A stretch of 32,083 nt of DNA from Neisseriaceae bacterium (lineage in GTDB: Bacteria; Pseudomonadota; Gammaproteobacteria; Burkholderiales; Neisseriaceae), in NCBI GenBank assembly GCA_030146285.1, contig JASLBZ010000070.1:1-32083 (forward strand), in the 5' to 3' direction. The stretch's first letter is position 1; every line of letters starts with the position of its first letter. The notes beneath the pieces are model-generated. The model saw nothing but the letters and a program-made list of their open reading frames with translations, was not told the origin of the DNA and ran no database searches. Shown here piece by piece: positions 15,967 through 23,388 of this stretch. The translations under genes were made by a program, and so were the position numbers.

Positions 15967-15993
15967 AAAATGCCACTTTGTCAGTGGCATTTT
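15967..15993 (+). terminator. Terminator of the glutathione S-transferase gene
   Basis: The arms AAAATGCCACT (15967-15977) and AGTGGCATTTT (15983-15993) form an 11-bp perfect stem with a 5-base loop. The A and T ends could allow use from either strand. Confidence 0.85.
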
Positions 15994-15999
15994 GACGTT

Positions 16000-16032
16000 G
16001 GTGCAGCTGATTTTTTAGAAAATAGCTGCACC
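16000..16032 (-). terminator. Possible terminator of the lysR gene
   Basis: The arms GGTGCAGCT (16000-16008) and AGCTGCACC (16024-16032) form a 9-bp stem around a 15-base A/T-rich loop. It sits nine bases past the lysR-type stop. No strong T run follows on the minus strand, so its activity is uncertain. Confidence 0.45.
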
Positions 16033-16040
16033 AGAATGGC

Positions 16041-16952
16041 TCAGAGCCCATTTGCAGCAGCCAATAGTTTGGTCATGATTTGGCTGAAAAGCTTAACCAA
16101 TGGCGAGTTTGTGTTTTTTGTCATCAAGCTGTGTGGCACGGAATAATCAAGCTGAGGGCTTTCAAGCGGGACAATGAGATTTCTTTGTGCATAAATATTG
16201 GCATAATTCTCAGGAAGATAACCAATGTGGGTACCGGCTTTGATAAAGAGTAAGGTCGCTTCCATGTGGTATGTTGTCGCCGTGAGGATGGTCGGCTTGA
16301 TTGGCACTAGGTCTTTTTCCATGACATAACCACGTTGAACCCATGGGACTTGTGTGGTGATTTGTTCTAAAGATAAGCATTCCGTTGCCAATGTGTGTGT
16401 AGGGCTGAAATAGACTTTTTGTACTTCTTTGGCTATGGGTTTGTAAACGATTTCTTTCAAGTGTTTTCCAAAATAGCCAATGCCAATATCTGTTTGATTA
16501 CTCAGTATTTTTGATTCAATTTCAGTAGGAGTGTTGATTTCTAAATTCAGCACAATATTGGGGTGCGTCTCATAGATTTCTTTGATGCAAAGGGGAATAA
16601 TATTTTGTATGCTATCGGGTAGATTGTCTACGATAGCAATATTTAATGTCCCTGATAATGTGTTTTTTTCTTCTTGTATTTTTAATATTTCATCATTAAA
16701 AGTATTCAAAGCATCCGATAAATGCTGGCATGCTGCATATACCTTAATGCCTTCTGGGGTTAAAGAAAAACCAGATCGGCCTCGATTACAAAGGGTAAAT
16801 CCTAATTTCTTTTCAATGTGCTTAATGTGAAGGCTAATCCCAGACTGGGCTAAATCCAATACAGTCTGTGCTGCTGTAATTCCTTTGCAATCTGCAACGG
16901 TCAAAAATATCTGAAGTGCACGAATATCTTGAAGACTAAATTGTTGTAGCAT
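16041..16952 (-). CDS. LysR-family transcriptional regulator of the guanidino module
   Basis: A 303-residue regulator. Residues 1-65 hold the LysR helix-turn-helix (ALQIFLTVADCKGITAAQTV, then ISLHIKHIEKKLGFTLCNRG). The remainder is a periplasmic-binding-like effector domain, with SGTLNIAIVDNLPDS near 100 and QTDIGIGYFGKHL near 155. It is divergent from the decarboxylase gene at 17211, the usual arrangement for a LysR activator and its target. A 19-base word just upstream of this gene recurs upstream of gbuA. The likely effector is arginine, 2-ketoarginine or guanidinobutyrate, which is inference from context. AGAGGAG precedes the ATG by six bases. Confidence 0.88.
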   Translation of the reverse strand: MLQQFSLQDIRALQIFLTVADCKGITAAQTVLDLAQSGISLHIKHIEKKLGFTLCNRGRSGFSLTPEGIKVYAACQHLSDALNTFNDEILKIQEEKNTLSGTLNIAIVDNLPDSIQNIIPLCIKEIYETHPNIVLNLEINTPTEIESKILSNQTDIGIGYFGKHLKEIVYKPIAKEVQKVYFSPTHTLATECLSLEQITTQVPWVQRGYVMEKDLVPIKPTILTATTYHMEATLLFIKAGTHIGYLPENYANIYAQRNLIVPLESPQLDYSVPHSLMTKNTNSPLVKLFSQIMTKLLAAANGL

Positions 16953-16984
16953 GTCTGCTCCTCTTATTCTTAGGTAGTAAATAT

Positions 16985-17009
16985 TAGATGTTTACTTATT
17001 TTTATTTGA
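16985..17009. promoter_or_regulatory. Repeated 19-base word, copy 1 (lysR/aruI intergenic region)
   Basis: TAGATGTTTACTTATTTTT is present here and again at 19119-19137, after which both copies continue to TTTGA, with one extra A here. It lies 33 bases upstream of the lysR start and about 200 bases upstream of the decarboxylase ATG. Recurrence in front of the two catabolic transcription units suggests a binding site for the LysR protein. Confidence 0.55.
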
Positions 17010-17210
17010 ATAGAATATTGCTAAGTTATATTTTATTATATAGGTGCTTGGTCAATGATCAGATCAATGGATTTTGAAGTTTGACTATTATACTTAAGCA
17101 TATTGAATACGGTTGTATAAAAATGAGCATGGATTCAATTTGCAAGACATGGCATTGATAAAATTAAAATAATGAATACTTAAAATAAGAATGAGATAGG
17201 GGGATTGTTC

Positions 17211-18854
17211 ATGGAACAAATAACATGCGGTGAGTTTTTGGTCAAACAGCTAGAAGCATATGGGATTAATACGATTTTTGGTATTCCCGGCGTTCATACG
17301 ATTGAGTTTTACCGTGGCCTTAAACAAACCAATATTCAACACATTTCCCCCAGACATGAACAAGGTGCTGGGTTTATGGCAGATGGTTACTATAGGGCAA
17401 GTGGAAAAGTTGCAGCCTGTTTTATCATTACAGGCCCCGGAATGACGAATATCATGACCGCGATGGGGCAAGCATATGCGGACTCCATTCCAATGCTGGT
17501 CATTTCCAGTGTGAACCGTCGAGAAACATTGGGCATGGGACAAGGAAGATTGCATGAGCTGCCGAATCAAAAAGAATTAATTTCAGGGGTTTGCGCATTC
17601 AATCACACATTAATGTCACCGGATGAATTGCCAGCTGTCTTAGCAAAAGCATTTCAGTCTTTTAATAGCCAAAGACCTAGACCTGTTCACATTGAAATTC
17701 CTCTAGATGTTATTGTCATGCCTGCGAATCATCTGTCCGTGAAGCAAACTCCTGCTTTTTTTAAAAGTGCAGGAAACCCTCAAGCCATTACACAAGCGTT
17801 TGAATGGCTAGGTCAGTCAAAAAAACCAGTTCTGCTGCTAGGTGGTGGTGCGATAGGATCGGCATCTGAAAAGTTATTAGAACTTGCAGAAACCTATGAT
17901 ATGCCAACATTTTATACCATTAACGCCAAAGGCTGCTTCCCTGCTAAGCATCCATTGTCATTGGGCTCAAATCAATCGACAGTTTCAGCGCGCCAGTTGA
18001 TTGCAGATGCCGATTTGGTATTGGCACTTGGAACTGAGTTGGGTGAGACCGATTATGATGTTGTTTTCGATGGCCAATTTAAAATTAACGGTCAGTTAAT
18101 TCGTGTTGACATTGATTCTGAGCAGTTGAATACCAATTTTATTGCAGATTTGGGCATAGAAAGCGATGTTGGCTATTTTGTTGATCTGTTGTTAGAGCAG
18201 ATACAAAACTCAGGTATTCAAAAAAGGTATGTTCATGGTATCAGTAAGGGATATCAAGATGCCTTGCAGGTGAGAGATGTTCTTTCGAATCAGTTTTGGC
18301 CTGTTGAATGGCGTTACCAATACCATATTCTGGATTTGATTCAAAAAGCTTTTCCGGAAGGCGTATTTGTTGGTGACTCAACACAGATTGTGTATTCTGG
18401 AAATCACTTATTTGAAGCGAATCATATTCGACAATGGTTTAATGCTTCAACCGGATATGGAACATTGGGTTATGCTTTGCCCGCTGCTATTGGGGCAAGT
18501 TTATCTGTTTCTAAGCCTGTCTTTGCTTTGGTTGGTGACGGTGGAATGCAGTTTACCATTAATGAATTGGCAACGGCTGTCGAAGAAAAAATGCCATTAA
18601 TTGTTTTGTTATGGAATAACTACGGCTACCAAGAGATTAAACGGTATATGCAAAACAATAGCATTGACACAATAGGCGTTGATATTTACACGCCTGATTT
18701 TGTTAAGATTGCTCAAGGCTACGGCTGCGATGCGTGTGAGCTTCAAGACACCGATTCTTTGGTTCCATTGATTCAAGAAAGCTTATTAAAAGACAAGCCA
18801 ACTGTCATTGTTATCGATGAAAATCGCTTATATTCAGAATTACAAAAAATATAA
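17211..18854 (+). CDS. aruI: Thiamine-diphosphate-dependent 2-ketoarginine decarboxylase (AruI-like)
   Basis: A 547-residue member of the acetolactate synthase / 2-oxoacid decarboxylase superfamily. The N-terminal Pyr domain carries FGIPGVHTIEFYRGL and the cofactor-activating Glu50 in PRHEQGAGFMADGYYRAS. The C-terminal PP domain has the ThDP/Mg motif starting GDGG at 442 and ending NN at 469-470. The expected reaction is 5-guanidino-2-oxopentanoate to 4-guanidinobutyraldehyde plus CO2, a step of the arginine transaminase pathway. I choose this over acetolactate synthase because guanidinobutyrase follows 369 bases downstream, which is strong context, and because no small regulatory subunit is present. 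The ATG at 17211 has AGGGGG seven bases before it; a TTG two codons upstream is less likely. Benzoylformate- or oxalyl-CoA-type decarboxylase remains possible on sequence alone. Confidence 0.8.
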   Translation: MEQITCGEFLVKQLEAYGINTIFGIPGVHTIEFYRGLKQTNIQHISPRHEQGAGFMADGYYRASGKVAACFIITGPGMTNIMTAMGQAYADSIPMLVISSVNRRETLGMGQGRLHELPNQKELISGVCAFNHTLMSPDELPAVLAKAFQSFNSQRPRPVHIEIPLDVIVMPANHLSVKQTPAFFKSAGNPQAITQAFEWLGQSKKPVLLLGGGAIGSASEKLLELAETYDMPTFYTINAKGCFPAKHPLSLGSNQSTVSARQLIADADLVLALGTELGETDYDVVFDGQFKINGQLIRVDIDSEQLNTNFIADLGIESDVGYFVDLLLEQIQNSGIQKRYVHGISKGYQDALQVRDVLSNQFWPVEWRYQYHILDLIQKAFPEGVFVGDSTQIVYSGNHLFEANHIRQWFNASTGYGTLGYALPAAIGASLSVSKPVFALVGDGGMQFTINELATAVEEKMPLIVLLWNNYGYQEIKRYMQNNSIDTIGVDIYTPDFVKIAQGYGCDACELQDTDSLVPLIQESLLKDKPTVIVIDENRLYSELQKI

Positions 18855-18876
18855 TTAATTCTGAACTCAATACCAC

Positions 18877-18927
18877 TTCGGGGTGCCTTGGTTTGGTTTT
18901 TGTATCAAACCAATAGGCATACCCGAA
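18877..18927. repeat. Long imperfect inverted repeat downstream of aruI
   Basis: The left arm TTCGGGGTGCC plus TTGGTTTG (18877-18895) pairs with CAAACCAA, a two-base bulge and GGCATACCCGAA (18906-18927) around a 10-base loop. It lies 22 bases past the aruI stop. There is no T run after it, so a classical terminator is doubtful; it could be an mRNA 3'-end stabiliser or a small repeat element. Confidence 0.6.
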
Positions 18928-18929
18928 TG

Positions 18930-19000
18930 AAAGCACCATTACCAAACTAGGTTGCGATAATACGAAAACAGTTGGCTTTGGTATGGTGTTTTCATGCTTT
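18930..19000. repeat. Second inverted repeat between aruI and gbuA
   Basis: The arms CACCATTACCAAA (18934-18946) and TTTGGTATGGTG (18977-18988) pair with one bulge, followed by TTTT. The outer words AAAGCA (18930-18935) and TGCTTT (18995-19000) are also complementary. It directly abuts the preceding hairpin. The inner stem plus TTTT could be an intrinsic terminator for aruI. Confidence 0.5.
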
Positions 19001-19118
19001 TGTATGATATTTCAATAGCTTAATCACCATGTTTTGAATGCCCATTTTGTGGGCTATTGTCGTTTCTGGTGCGTGAAAATCAGCACAATCATAAAAAGTG
19101 ATTTTGTATTCAGTAATA

Positions 19119-19142
19119 TAGATGTTTACTTATTTTTTTTGA
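19119..19142. promoter_or_regulatory. Repeated 19-base word, copy 2 (upstream of gbuA)
   Basis: An exact second copy of TAGATGTTTACTTATTTTT, followed by TTTGA, 82 bases upstream of the gbuA ATG. See the copy at 16985. Its position just upstream of the presumed gbuA promoter fits an activator site. Confidence 0.55.
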
Positions 19143-19223
19143 TATGCAACAGGGTAGGTGATTGCTCTACTATATAAAACATCAGCAGAATGTTGATTAT
19201 AAAATAAAATAAGGAGAGATAAA

Positions 19224-20174
19224 ATGAAATACAACCAACCGCTTAGTGGGGATGCAATGCCAAGATTTGGAGGCTTTGCCACAATGATGCGTCTAAAAAC
19301 CCAAGAAAATGCAGAAGGTCTAGATGCTGCTTTTGTTGGCGTACCATTTGATTTAGGCACCTCAAATCGCACTGGGGCCAGACTGGCTCCACGCCAAATC
19401 CGAGATGAATCTCGCATGCTACGACCATACAATGTGGCAACGAAGGCAGCCCCATTTGCCAGCTTGCAGGTGGCTGATATTGGAGATGTGCCTATTAACA
19501 CCTTTGATTTGTTAAAAAGCATGGATATTATTCAAAAGTTTTATACGGACAATATTTTGAAATACGATTGTCGTCCTTTGACCATGGGAGGAGACCATAC
19601 AATTGTATTGCCTATTTTGCGAGCATTAAAAGAAAAATATGGTCCAGTTGGCGTGGTTCATGTTGATGCACATGCTGATATTAATGACACGATGTTCGGG
19701 GAAAAAATTGCCCATGGCACCCCTTTTCGCAGAGCCGTTGAAGAAGGATTATTAGACTGTGACCGTGTCGTACAAATTGGCTTGCGAGGCACAGGGTACA
19801 GTGCAGATGAGTTTGATTGGTCTACTGAACGAGGGTTTCGTGTGATTCCGGCAGAAGAGTGTTGGCACAAGTCATTGGTAGAAACGATGAAAGAAGTGAA
19901 AGAAAAGGTGAAAGGCGGCCCTGTTTATATTAGTTTTGATATCGATGGTCTGGATCCAGCTTATGCTCCAGGTACAGGAACGGTAGAGATTGGCGGGCTG
20001 ACGGTTCCTCAAGGCTTGGAGATTATCAGGGGTTTGCGAGGGTTAGATATTGTCGGTGGTGATTTAGTCGAGGTTTCTCCACCTTATGATCCATTTGGAA
20101 ATACTTCTGTTTTGGCCGCCAATTTGTTGTTTGAAATGCTATGTGTTTTACCCAATGTCAAGTATGAAGATTAG
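19224..20174 (+). CDS. gbuA: Guanidinobutyrase (4-guanidinobutyrate ureohydrolase)
   Basis: A 316-residue ureohydrolase that cleaves 4-guanidinobutyrate to 4-aminobutyrate and urea with a dinuclear Mn centre. All metal ligands are present: His125 (GGDH), Asp148, His150 and Asp152 (HVDAHAD), and Asp239 and Asp241 (SFDIDGLD). The start (QPLSGDAMPRFGGFATMMRL) and the DCDRVVQIGLRGTGY and AEECWHKSL segments match Pseudomonas GbuA more closely than agmatinase or guanidinopropionase, as I recall those sequences. The gene lies between the AruI-like decarboxylase and a transporter, and is preceded by AAGGAGAG. It would complete arginine to GABA conversion once the aldehyde is oxidised. Agmatinase activity is the main alternative, judged less likely. 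Confidence 0.9.
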   Translation: MKYNQPLSGDAMPRFGGFATMMRLKTQENAEGLDAAFVGVPFDLGTSNRTGARLAPRQIRDESRMLRPYNVATKAAPFASLQVADIGDVPINTFDLLKSMDIIQKFYTDNILKYDCRPLTMGGDHTIVLPILRALKEKYGPVGVVHVDAHADINDTMFGEKIAHGTPFRRAVEEGLLDCDRVVQIGLRGTGYSADEFDWSTERGFRVIPAEECWHKSLVETMKEVKEKVKGGPVYISFDIDGLDPAYAPGTGTVEIGGLTVPQGLEIIRGLRGLDIVGGDLVEVSPPYDPFGNTSVLAANLLFEMLCVLPNVKYED

Positions 20175-20223
20175 TCACTATAAATAAAAAAAAGCGTATC
20201 AAAGCTACAAAGGGAAATAGACT

Positions 20224-21651
20224 ATGGAACAAACCAATAGCATTGTAGACTCAGGTTATCAAGATAGCGGTTATGATGACATTGACTGTCCTTTAATCAC
20301 GGATTCAAAACAAAGAAAGGCTGCTTTTTTTAAGTTTGTGGGATTCTCTTTCATTGGTATTTTGTTTTTTATGACACCATTGTACTGGGATGGGCAATGG
20401 ACAATTGGCATTGGCATTCTTGCCAATGCTTTAAAAGCAGAGATTATTGATGGAAAAGGGTTTCAAATTGCTGCGACGGTAGCGATTACGGCATCTGCTG
20501 TCTTGTCTTTGATCATGGTTATTCTCAAGCCCAAAGCCTTAAATTATTTTCCGAATTTAAAGCTGTTATTGCAACCTAATTTACTGGGGCTCACCATGAG
20601 GGTTGTCGGTGCGATTTTTGTAACGATGATTTTTTTTCAAGTTGGGCCTGCGTGGATTATTAGCAATACGACAGGTGGTGTTATTCTGAATGACTTGAAT
20701 CCACCTTTGGTATCATTTTTGATTTTTGCAGTATTAATTTTACCGTTTTTAGTGGATTACGGCTTAATGGAGTTTGTGGGTGTCTATCTATCCAAACCTT
20801 TTCAGAAGGTATTTGGATTGCCTGGTCGCTCTGTTGTTGATGCACTGGCTTCGTGGTTAGGTTCTGCGAGTGTTGGGGTGTTGATTACATCACAGCAATA
20901 CGACCGAGGGTTTTATTCGGCACGCGAAGCATCTGTGATATCCACGAATTTCTCTATCGCATCCATTGCTTTTACTTTGATCATTGTGCAGTTTATTGGA
21001 ATATCACACCTGTTTTTACAGTTTTATGGGGTGTTGATTGTGACAGGGCTGGTGTTGGCAATCATTGTTCCGCGATTGCCACCTTTAAATAACATACCTG
21101 ACAGTTATTTTATTAAAGGCGTTTCACAGCCGGAAAGAATTCCAGAAGGGGTTTCGTTGAAGAAATGGGCAATTGAACAAGCAATGGTTAAGTCACACTA
21201 TGCACCAACTGTCTTTCAATCATTAAGATCAGGGTCGATGGTGTTGTTGGATATCTATTTGGGATTGATGCCAGTTGTATTTGCTGTTGCTACAGTGGCA
21301 TTGGCTATTGCTGAATATACATCCATATTTTCTTATTTGTCATATCCATTTATTTACTTTTTAGAGATTCTGAATGTTCCAGAGGCGGTGTCTGCTGCGC
21401 CTGCGATGTTGGTGGGTTTTGCAGATATGTTCTTACCCGCAGTGTTAGCACAAGGCATTGCCAATGAGCAAACACAGTTTATTATTGCTTGCATATCAAT
21501 GGCACAAGTTATTTATTTAACGGAAGTCGCTGCTTTAATTTTGCGCTCCAACATACCTTTGAATTTGTTTCATTTGTTTGCAGTATTTTTATGGAGAACG
21601 GTTATTGGCTTACCAATCGTTGTCTTCATGACTAAGTTTTTTGTGTTTTAA
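20224..21651 (+). CDS. YjiH-family membrane transporter
   Basis: A 475-residue inner-membrane protein with about ten to eleven hydrophobic segments. It has a 35-residue acidic cytoplasmic start and an internal gate / nucleoside-recognition-like region (SVVDALASWLGSASVGVLI near 205-223, and again SAAPAMLVGFADMFLPAVL near 395-415). This matches the YjiH family, whose substrates are not established. It starts 50 bases after gbuA with no terminator between, so it is co-transcribed. The most economical idea is that it moves a guanidino compound (arginine or guanidinobutyrate), or exports GABA or urea. That is inference from neighbourhood. AAGGGAAA precedes the ATG. A very strong terminator follows. 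Confidence 0.82.
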   Translation: MEQTNSIVDSGYQDSGYDDIDCPLITDSKQRKAAFFKFVGFSFIGILFFMTPLYWDGQWTIGIGILANALKAEIIDGKGFQIAATVAITASAVLSLIMVILKPKALNYFPNLKLLLQPNLLGLTMRVVGAIFVTMIFFQVGPAWIISNTTGGVILNDLNPPLVSFLIFAVLILPFLVDYGLMEFVGVYLSKPFQKVFGLPGRSVVDALASWLGSASVGVLITSQQYDRGFYSAREASVISTNFSIASIAFTLIIVQFIGISHLFLQFYGVLIVTGLVLAIIVPRLPPLNNIPDSYFIKGVSQPERIPEGVSLKKWAIEQAMVKSHYAPTVFQSLRSGSMVLLDIYLGLMPVVFAVATVALAIAEYTSIFSYLSYPFIYFLEILNVPEAVSAAPAMLVGFADMFLPAVLAQGIANEQTQFIIACISMAQVIYLTEVAALILRSNIPLNLFHLFAVFLWRTVIGLPIVVFMTKFFVF

Positions 21652-21687
21652 GTCAAAGGGCATGGATGGTGGTTTTGGAATATTTTT

Positions 21688-21729
21688 AAACCATAAAAAA
21701 ACCTCTTTTTAGAGGTTTTTTTATGGTTT
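21688..21729. terminator. Bidirectional terminator between yjiH-like and iclR-like genes
   Basis: Perfectly complementary 19-base arms (21688-21706 and 21711-21729) surround a 4-base loop; the core is ACCTCT/AGAGGT with seven A/T pairs and AAACCAT/ATGGTTT outside. The A and T runs on both sides serve both converging genes. Confidence 0.93.
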
Positions 21730-21815
21730 TTCTAAGACAGAAGACATACATTGCCAATTCAATTGGCGGCGTCTGATCGGGGTTGTTTTTTAATATGGGT
21801 ATTAACTGATGACTC

Positions 21816-22589
21816 TTAAGAGTGAATAAGTTGAGAAATTTCATCAGCAGCCTGAGTCACCAATGGTGTGATTTCATGTTCAAACTTATCCGCTGTAAAT
21901 GTGGATGCTGGGCAACTAATTGACAAGACATATTCCACTTTTTGAGTGTGTTGGTTTCTAATGGGCGCAGCGCTGGCCAACATGCCTTTTTTAAATTGTT
22001 GCCAGCTAATCAAATACGGAGCATTTTTTAAAGAAATCACTTTTTCTACCAATTCATTAACATTTTTAACCGTTCGGTCAGAGTAAGCGATCCATGTTTC
22101 TTGACTGGCAAAACGTTTTCTAATTTCTTGCTCAGATAAGGCTGTGAGCAATAACAATCCAATTACCGTTGCATAGGCTGGCCAACGTGTTCCAATTTTA
22201 ATATTGGAGGTGAAAGCACCTAAAGCTTGGACATTGCTGATGTATATAATGTCATTGTTATCTAATATCGATAGGTGTACAGCAACACCTGTCGCATCCC
22301 GAAGTTTTTTCATAATCGGCAAAGCACTCTCAGTGATGGGGATGTTCGCCAGGGCACCATAACCTAAGTGAAGTACTTTCAAATCCAATGTATAGGTTTT
22401 TTGTGGGGTTTTTCTAATAAAGCCAGCATATTCCAAAGTTTGCACCAGTCGAAAAGCACTGGAGCGATTGATATCCAGCAAAAGAGCAATTTCTGATAGT
22501 CCCAATTCCTTTTTTTCGGCGCTAAAACTTTCTAAAATAGTTAAACCACGTAATAAACCAGGAACCAGATACTTTTCAGAATCATTCAT
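21816..22589 (-). CDS. IclR-family transcriptional regulator of the aromatic operon
   Basis: A 257-residue regulator. Residues 8-70 form the IclR winged helix (LLRGLTILESFSAEKKELGL, then LLLDINRSSAFRLVQTLEYA). The effector domain (about 80-257) carries VAVHLSILDNNDIIYISNVQ, RWPAYATVIGLLLLTALSE and AAPIRNQHTQKVEYVLSISC. IclR proteins commonly control aromatic catabolism genes, binding the substrate or an intermediate in the C-terminal pocket. It is divergent from the Rieske ferredoxin gene across 132 bases, and that gap contains an 18-bp perfect palindrome and overlapping promoters, so it very probably regulates this operon and itself. AAGGTAAAT precedes the ATG. Confidence 0.9.
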   Translation of the reverse strand: MNDSEKYLVPGLLRGLTILESFSAEKKELGLSEIALLLDINRSSAFRLVQTLEYAGFIRKTPQKTYTLDLKVLHLGYGALANIPITESALPIMKKLRDATGVAVHLSILDNNDIIYISNVQALGAFTSNIKIGTRWPAYATVIGLLLLTALSEQEIRKRFASQETWIAYSDRTVKNVNELVEKVISLKNAPYLISWQQFKKGMLASAAPIRNQHTQKVEYVLSISCPASTFTADKFEHEITPLVTQAADEISQLIHS

Positions 22590-22622
22590 TTATTTACCTT
22601 CATTATTAAAAAATTATAATAC

Positions 22623-22652
22623 TTGACACAAACATTATACAGCATTTATTCT
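22623..22652 (+). promoter_or_regulatory. Candidate promoter of the Rieske operon
   Basis: A consensus -35 TTGACA (22623-22628), an 18-bp spacer and a -10 TATTCT (22647-22652). Transcription would start near 22660, upstream of the palindromic operator. Confidence 0.5.
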
Positions 22653-22660
22653 AGATTCAA
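22634..22660 (-). promoter_or_regulatory. Candidate promoter of the iclR-like gene
   Basis: On the minus strand a perfect -10 TATAAT (22634-22639) with a -35 TTGAAT (22655-22660) and a 15-bp spacer. It overlaps the oppositely directed operon promoter, so the two would compete for RNA polymerase. Confidence 0.45.
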
Positions 22661-22678
22661 GTTTTGTATTGTAAATGA

Positions 22679-22696
22679 TGTTTTGCATGCAAAACA
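22679..22696. promoter_or_regulatory. Perfect 18-bp palindrome, likely IclR operator
   Basis: TGTTTTGCATGCAAAACA is a perfect palindrome between the divergent genes, about 20 bases downstream of the predicted operon transcription start and 26 bases before the ferredoxin ATG. Size and symmetry fit an IclR-family operator; its position would allow repression by roadblock. Confidence 0.6.
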
Positions 22697-22721
22697 ATAA
22701 GCACCAATTAAGGAGAATGAA

Positions 22722-23030
22722 ATGCAATGGATTCCAGTTTGTAAAGTTGAGGATATTCAGGAGGATATGCCTAAGCCTGTCGAGGTGAATGGCAAAAAAA
22801 TTGGCGTATTTCAATTAGAGCAACAATATTTTGCTATCGAGAATGTGTGTCCTCATGCTTATGCTTTGCTAACAGATGGTTTCGTCGAGGACGGAACCGT
22901 TGAATGTCCACTACATGAAGCAATATTCAATATCGAATCAGGTTCCTTACAGAGCGGGCCCGGTTGTCGAGACTTATGTACTTATCAAGTCAAAATAGAG
23001 AATCAAGAAATTTTTGTTTTAGACCAATAA
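22722..23030 (+). CDS. Rieske-type [2Fe-2S] ferredoxin of the oxygenase system
   Basis: A 102-residue soluble electron carrier. The cluster ligands are Cys43 and His45 (CPH) and Cys62 and His65 (CPLH), with the spacing of biphenyl- and carbazole-dioxygenase ferredoxins. It would carry electrons from the reductase at 26197 to the oxygenase at 23389. It is the first gene of the operon, preceded by AAGGAG. Between CPH and the second pair the sequence AYALLTDGFVEDGTVE matches the usual hairpin of these ferredoxins. NirD-like nitrite reductase subunits share the fold, but the context excludes that. Confidence 0.92.
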   Translation: MQWIPVCKVEDIQEDMPKPVEVNGKKIGVFQLEQQYFAIENVCPHAYALLTDGFVEDGTVECPLHEAIFNIESGSLQSGPGCRDLCTYQVKIENQEIFVLDQ

Positions 23031-23060
23031 TAAAAAAAACAAATCATACCAGGAGAGAAC

Positions 23061-23360
23061 ATGAAGCTATTTAACGAGAAGCTGCAAGACTGGCAAGACA
23101 ATGAGCCCAGCCCAAATGCAGGCATCAACAACATTCAAATACCAGGGCAGCCTGAAAACATTGTTTGGCAACACCGCTCCAGTGAGCCTAGTTTGTATGA
23201 ATCGAGCTTAGCGCAAAACATTATCACTGCATTTACCCATGGCGCCCAAACCATTGATGAGCTTGTTGCTGCTTTAAACGAACAAGGTGCTCTTCTTGAA
23301 AGTGGTCAAAGTTTTACCATTGAGAATTTTGAAAATGAAATGGCAAGATTGGGTTATTAA
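23061..23360 (+). CDS. 99-residue protein of the Rieske operon, unknown function
   Basis: A small acidic soluble protein between the ferredoxin and oxygenase genes. The N-terminal half is a polar, Pro/Asn-rich tail (EPSPNAGINNIQIPGQPENI), followed by WQHRSSEPSLYESSLAQNII. From about residue 48 the sequence is helical (AQNIITAFTHGAQTIDELVA, then ENFENEMARLGY), resembling a small helix-turn-helix. I recall similar proteins annotated as 'recombinase-like helix-turn-helix' beside ring-hydroxylating oxygenases, but cannot verify this here. It is very unlikely to be a recombinase. Given gene order and size, an accessory or small-subunit-like role in the oxygenase system is possible. AGGAGAG precedes the ATG, and spacing to both neighbours is about 30 bases. 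Confidence 0.8.
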   Translation: MKLFNEKLQDWQDNEPSPNAGINNIQIPGQPENIVWQHRSSEPSLYESSLAQNIITAFTHGAQTIDELVAALNEQGALLESGQSFTIENFENEMARLGY

Positions 23361-23388
23361 CTAAAAATAAAATCAGTGGAGAACAAGA

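Larger units (their letters stand above)
18855..19223. other. Structured intergenic region between aruI and gbuA
   Basis: 369 bases with two consecutive large inverted repeats (18877-18927 and 18930-19000), then an AT-rich part containing the second copy of the 19-base LysR-associated word (19119) and, further on, ACTATATAAAAC near 19172-19183 as a possible -10 for gbuA. No open frame is credible. The gbuA Shine-Dalgarno sequence AAGGAGAG lies at its right end. Confidence 0.55.

Noticed and set aside
17211..18854. Reading the ThDP enzyme as acetolactate synthase
   Set aside because: No small regulatory subunit or branched-chain amino acid genes nearby, while guanidinobutyrase follows directly, so 2-ketoarginine decarboxylase fits better.
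23061..23360. Calling the 99-residue protein a recombinase or transposon remnant
   Set aside because: No catalytic residues of any recombinase family, no terminal repeats, and it is tightly embedded in an enzyme operon.
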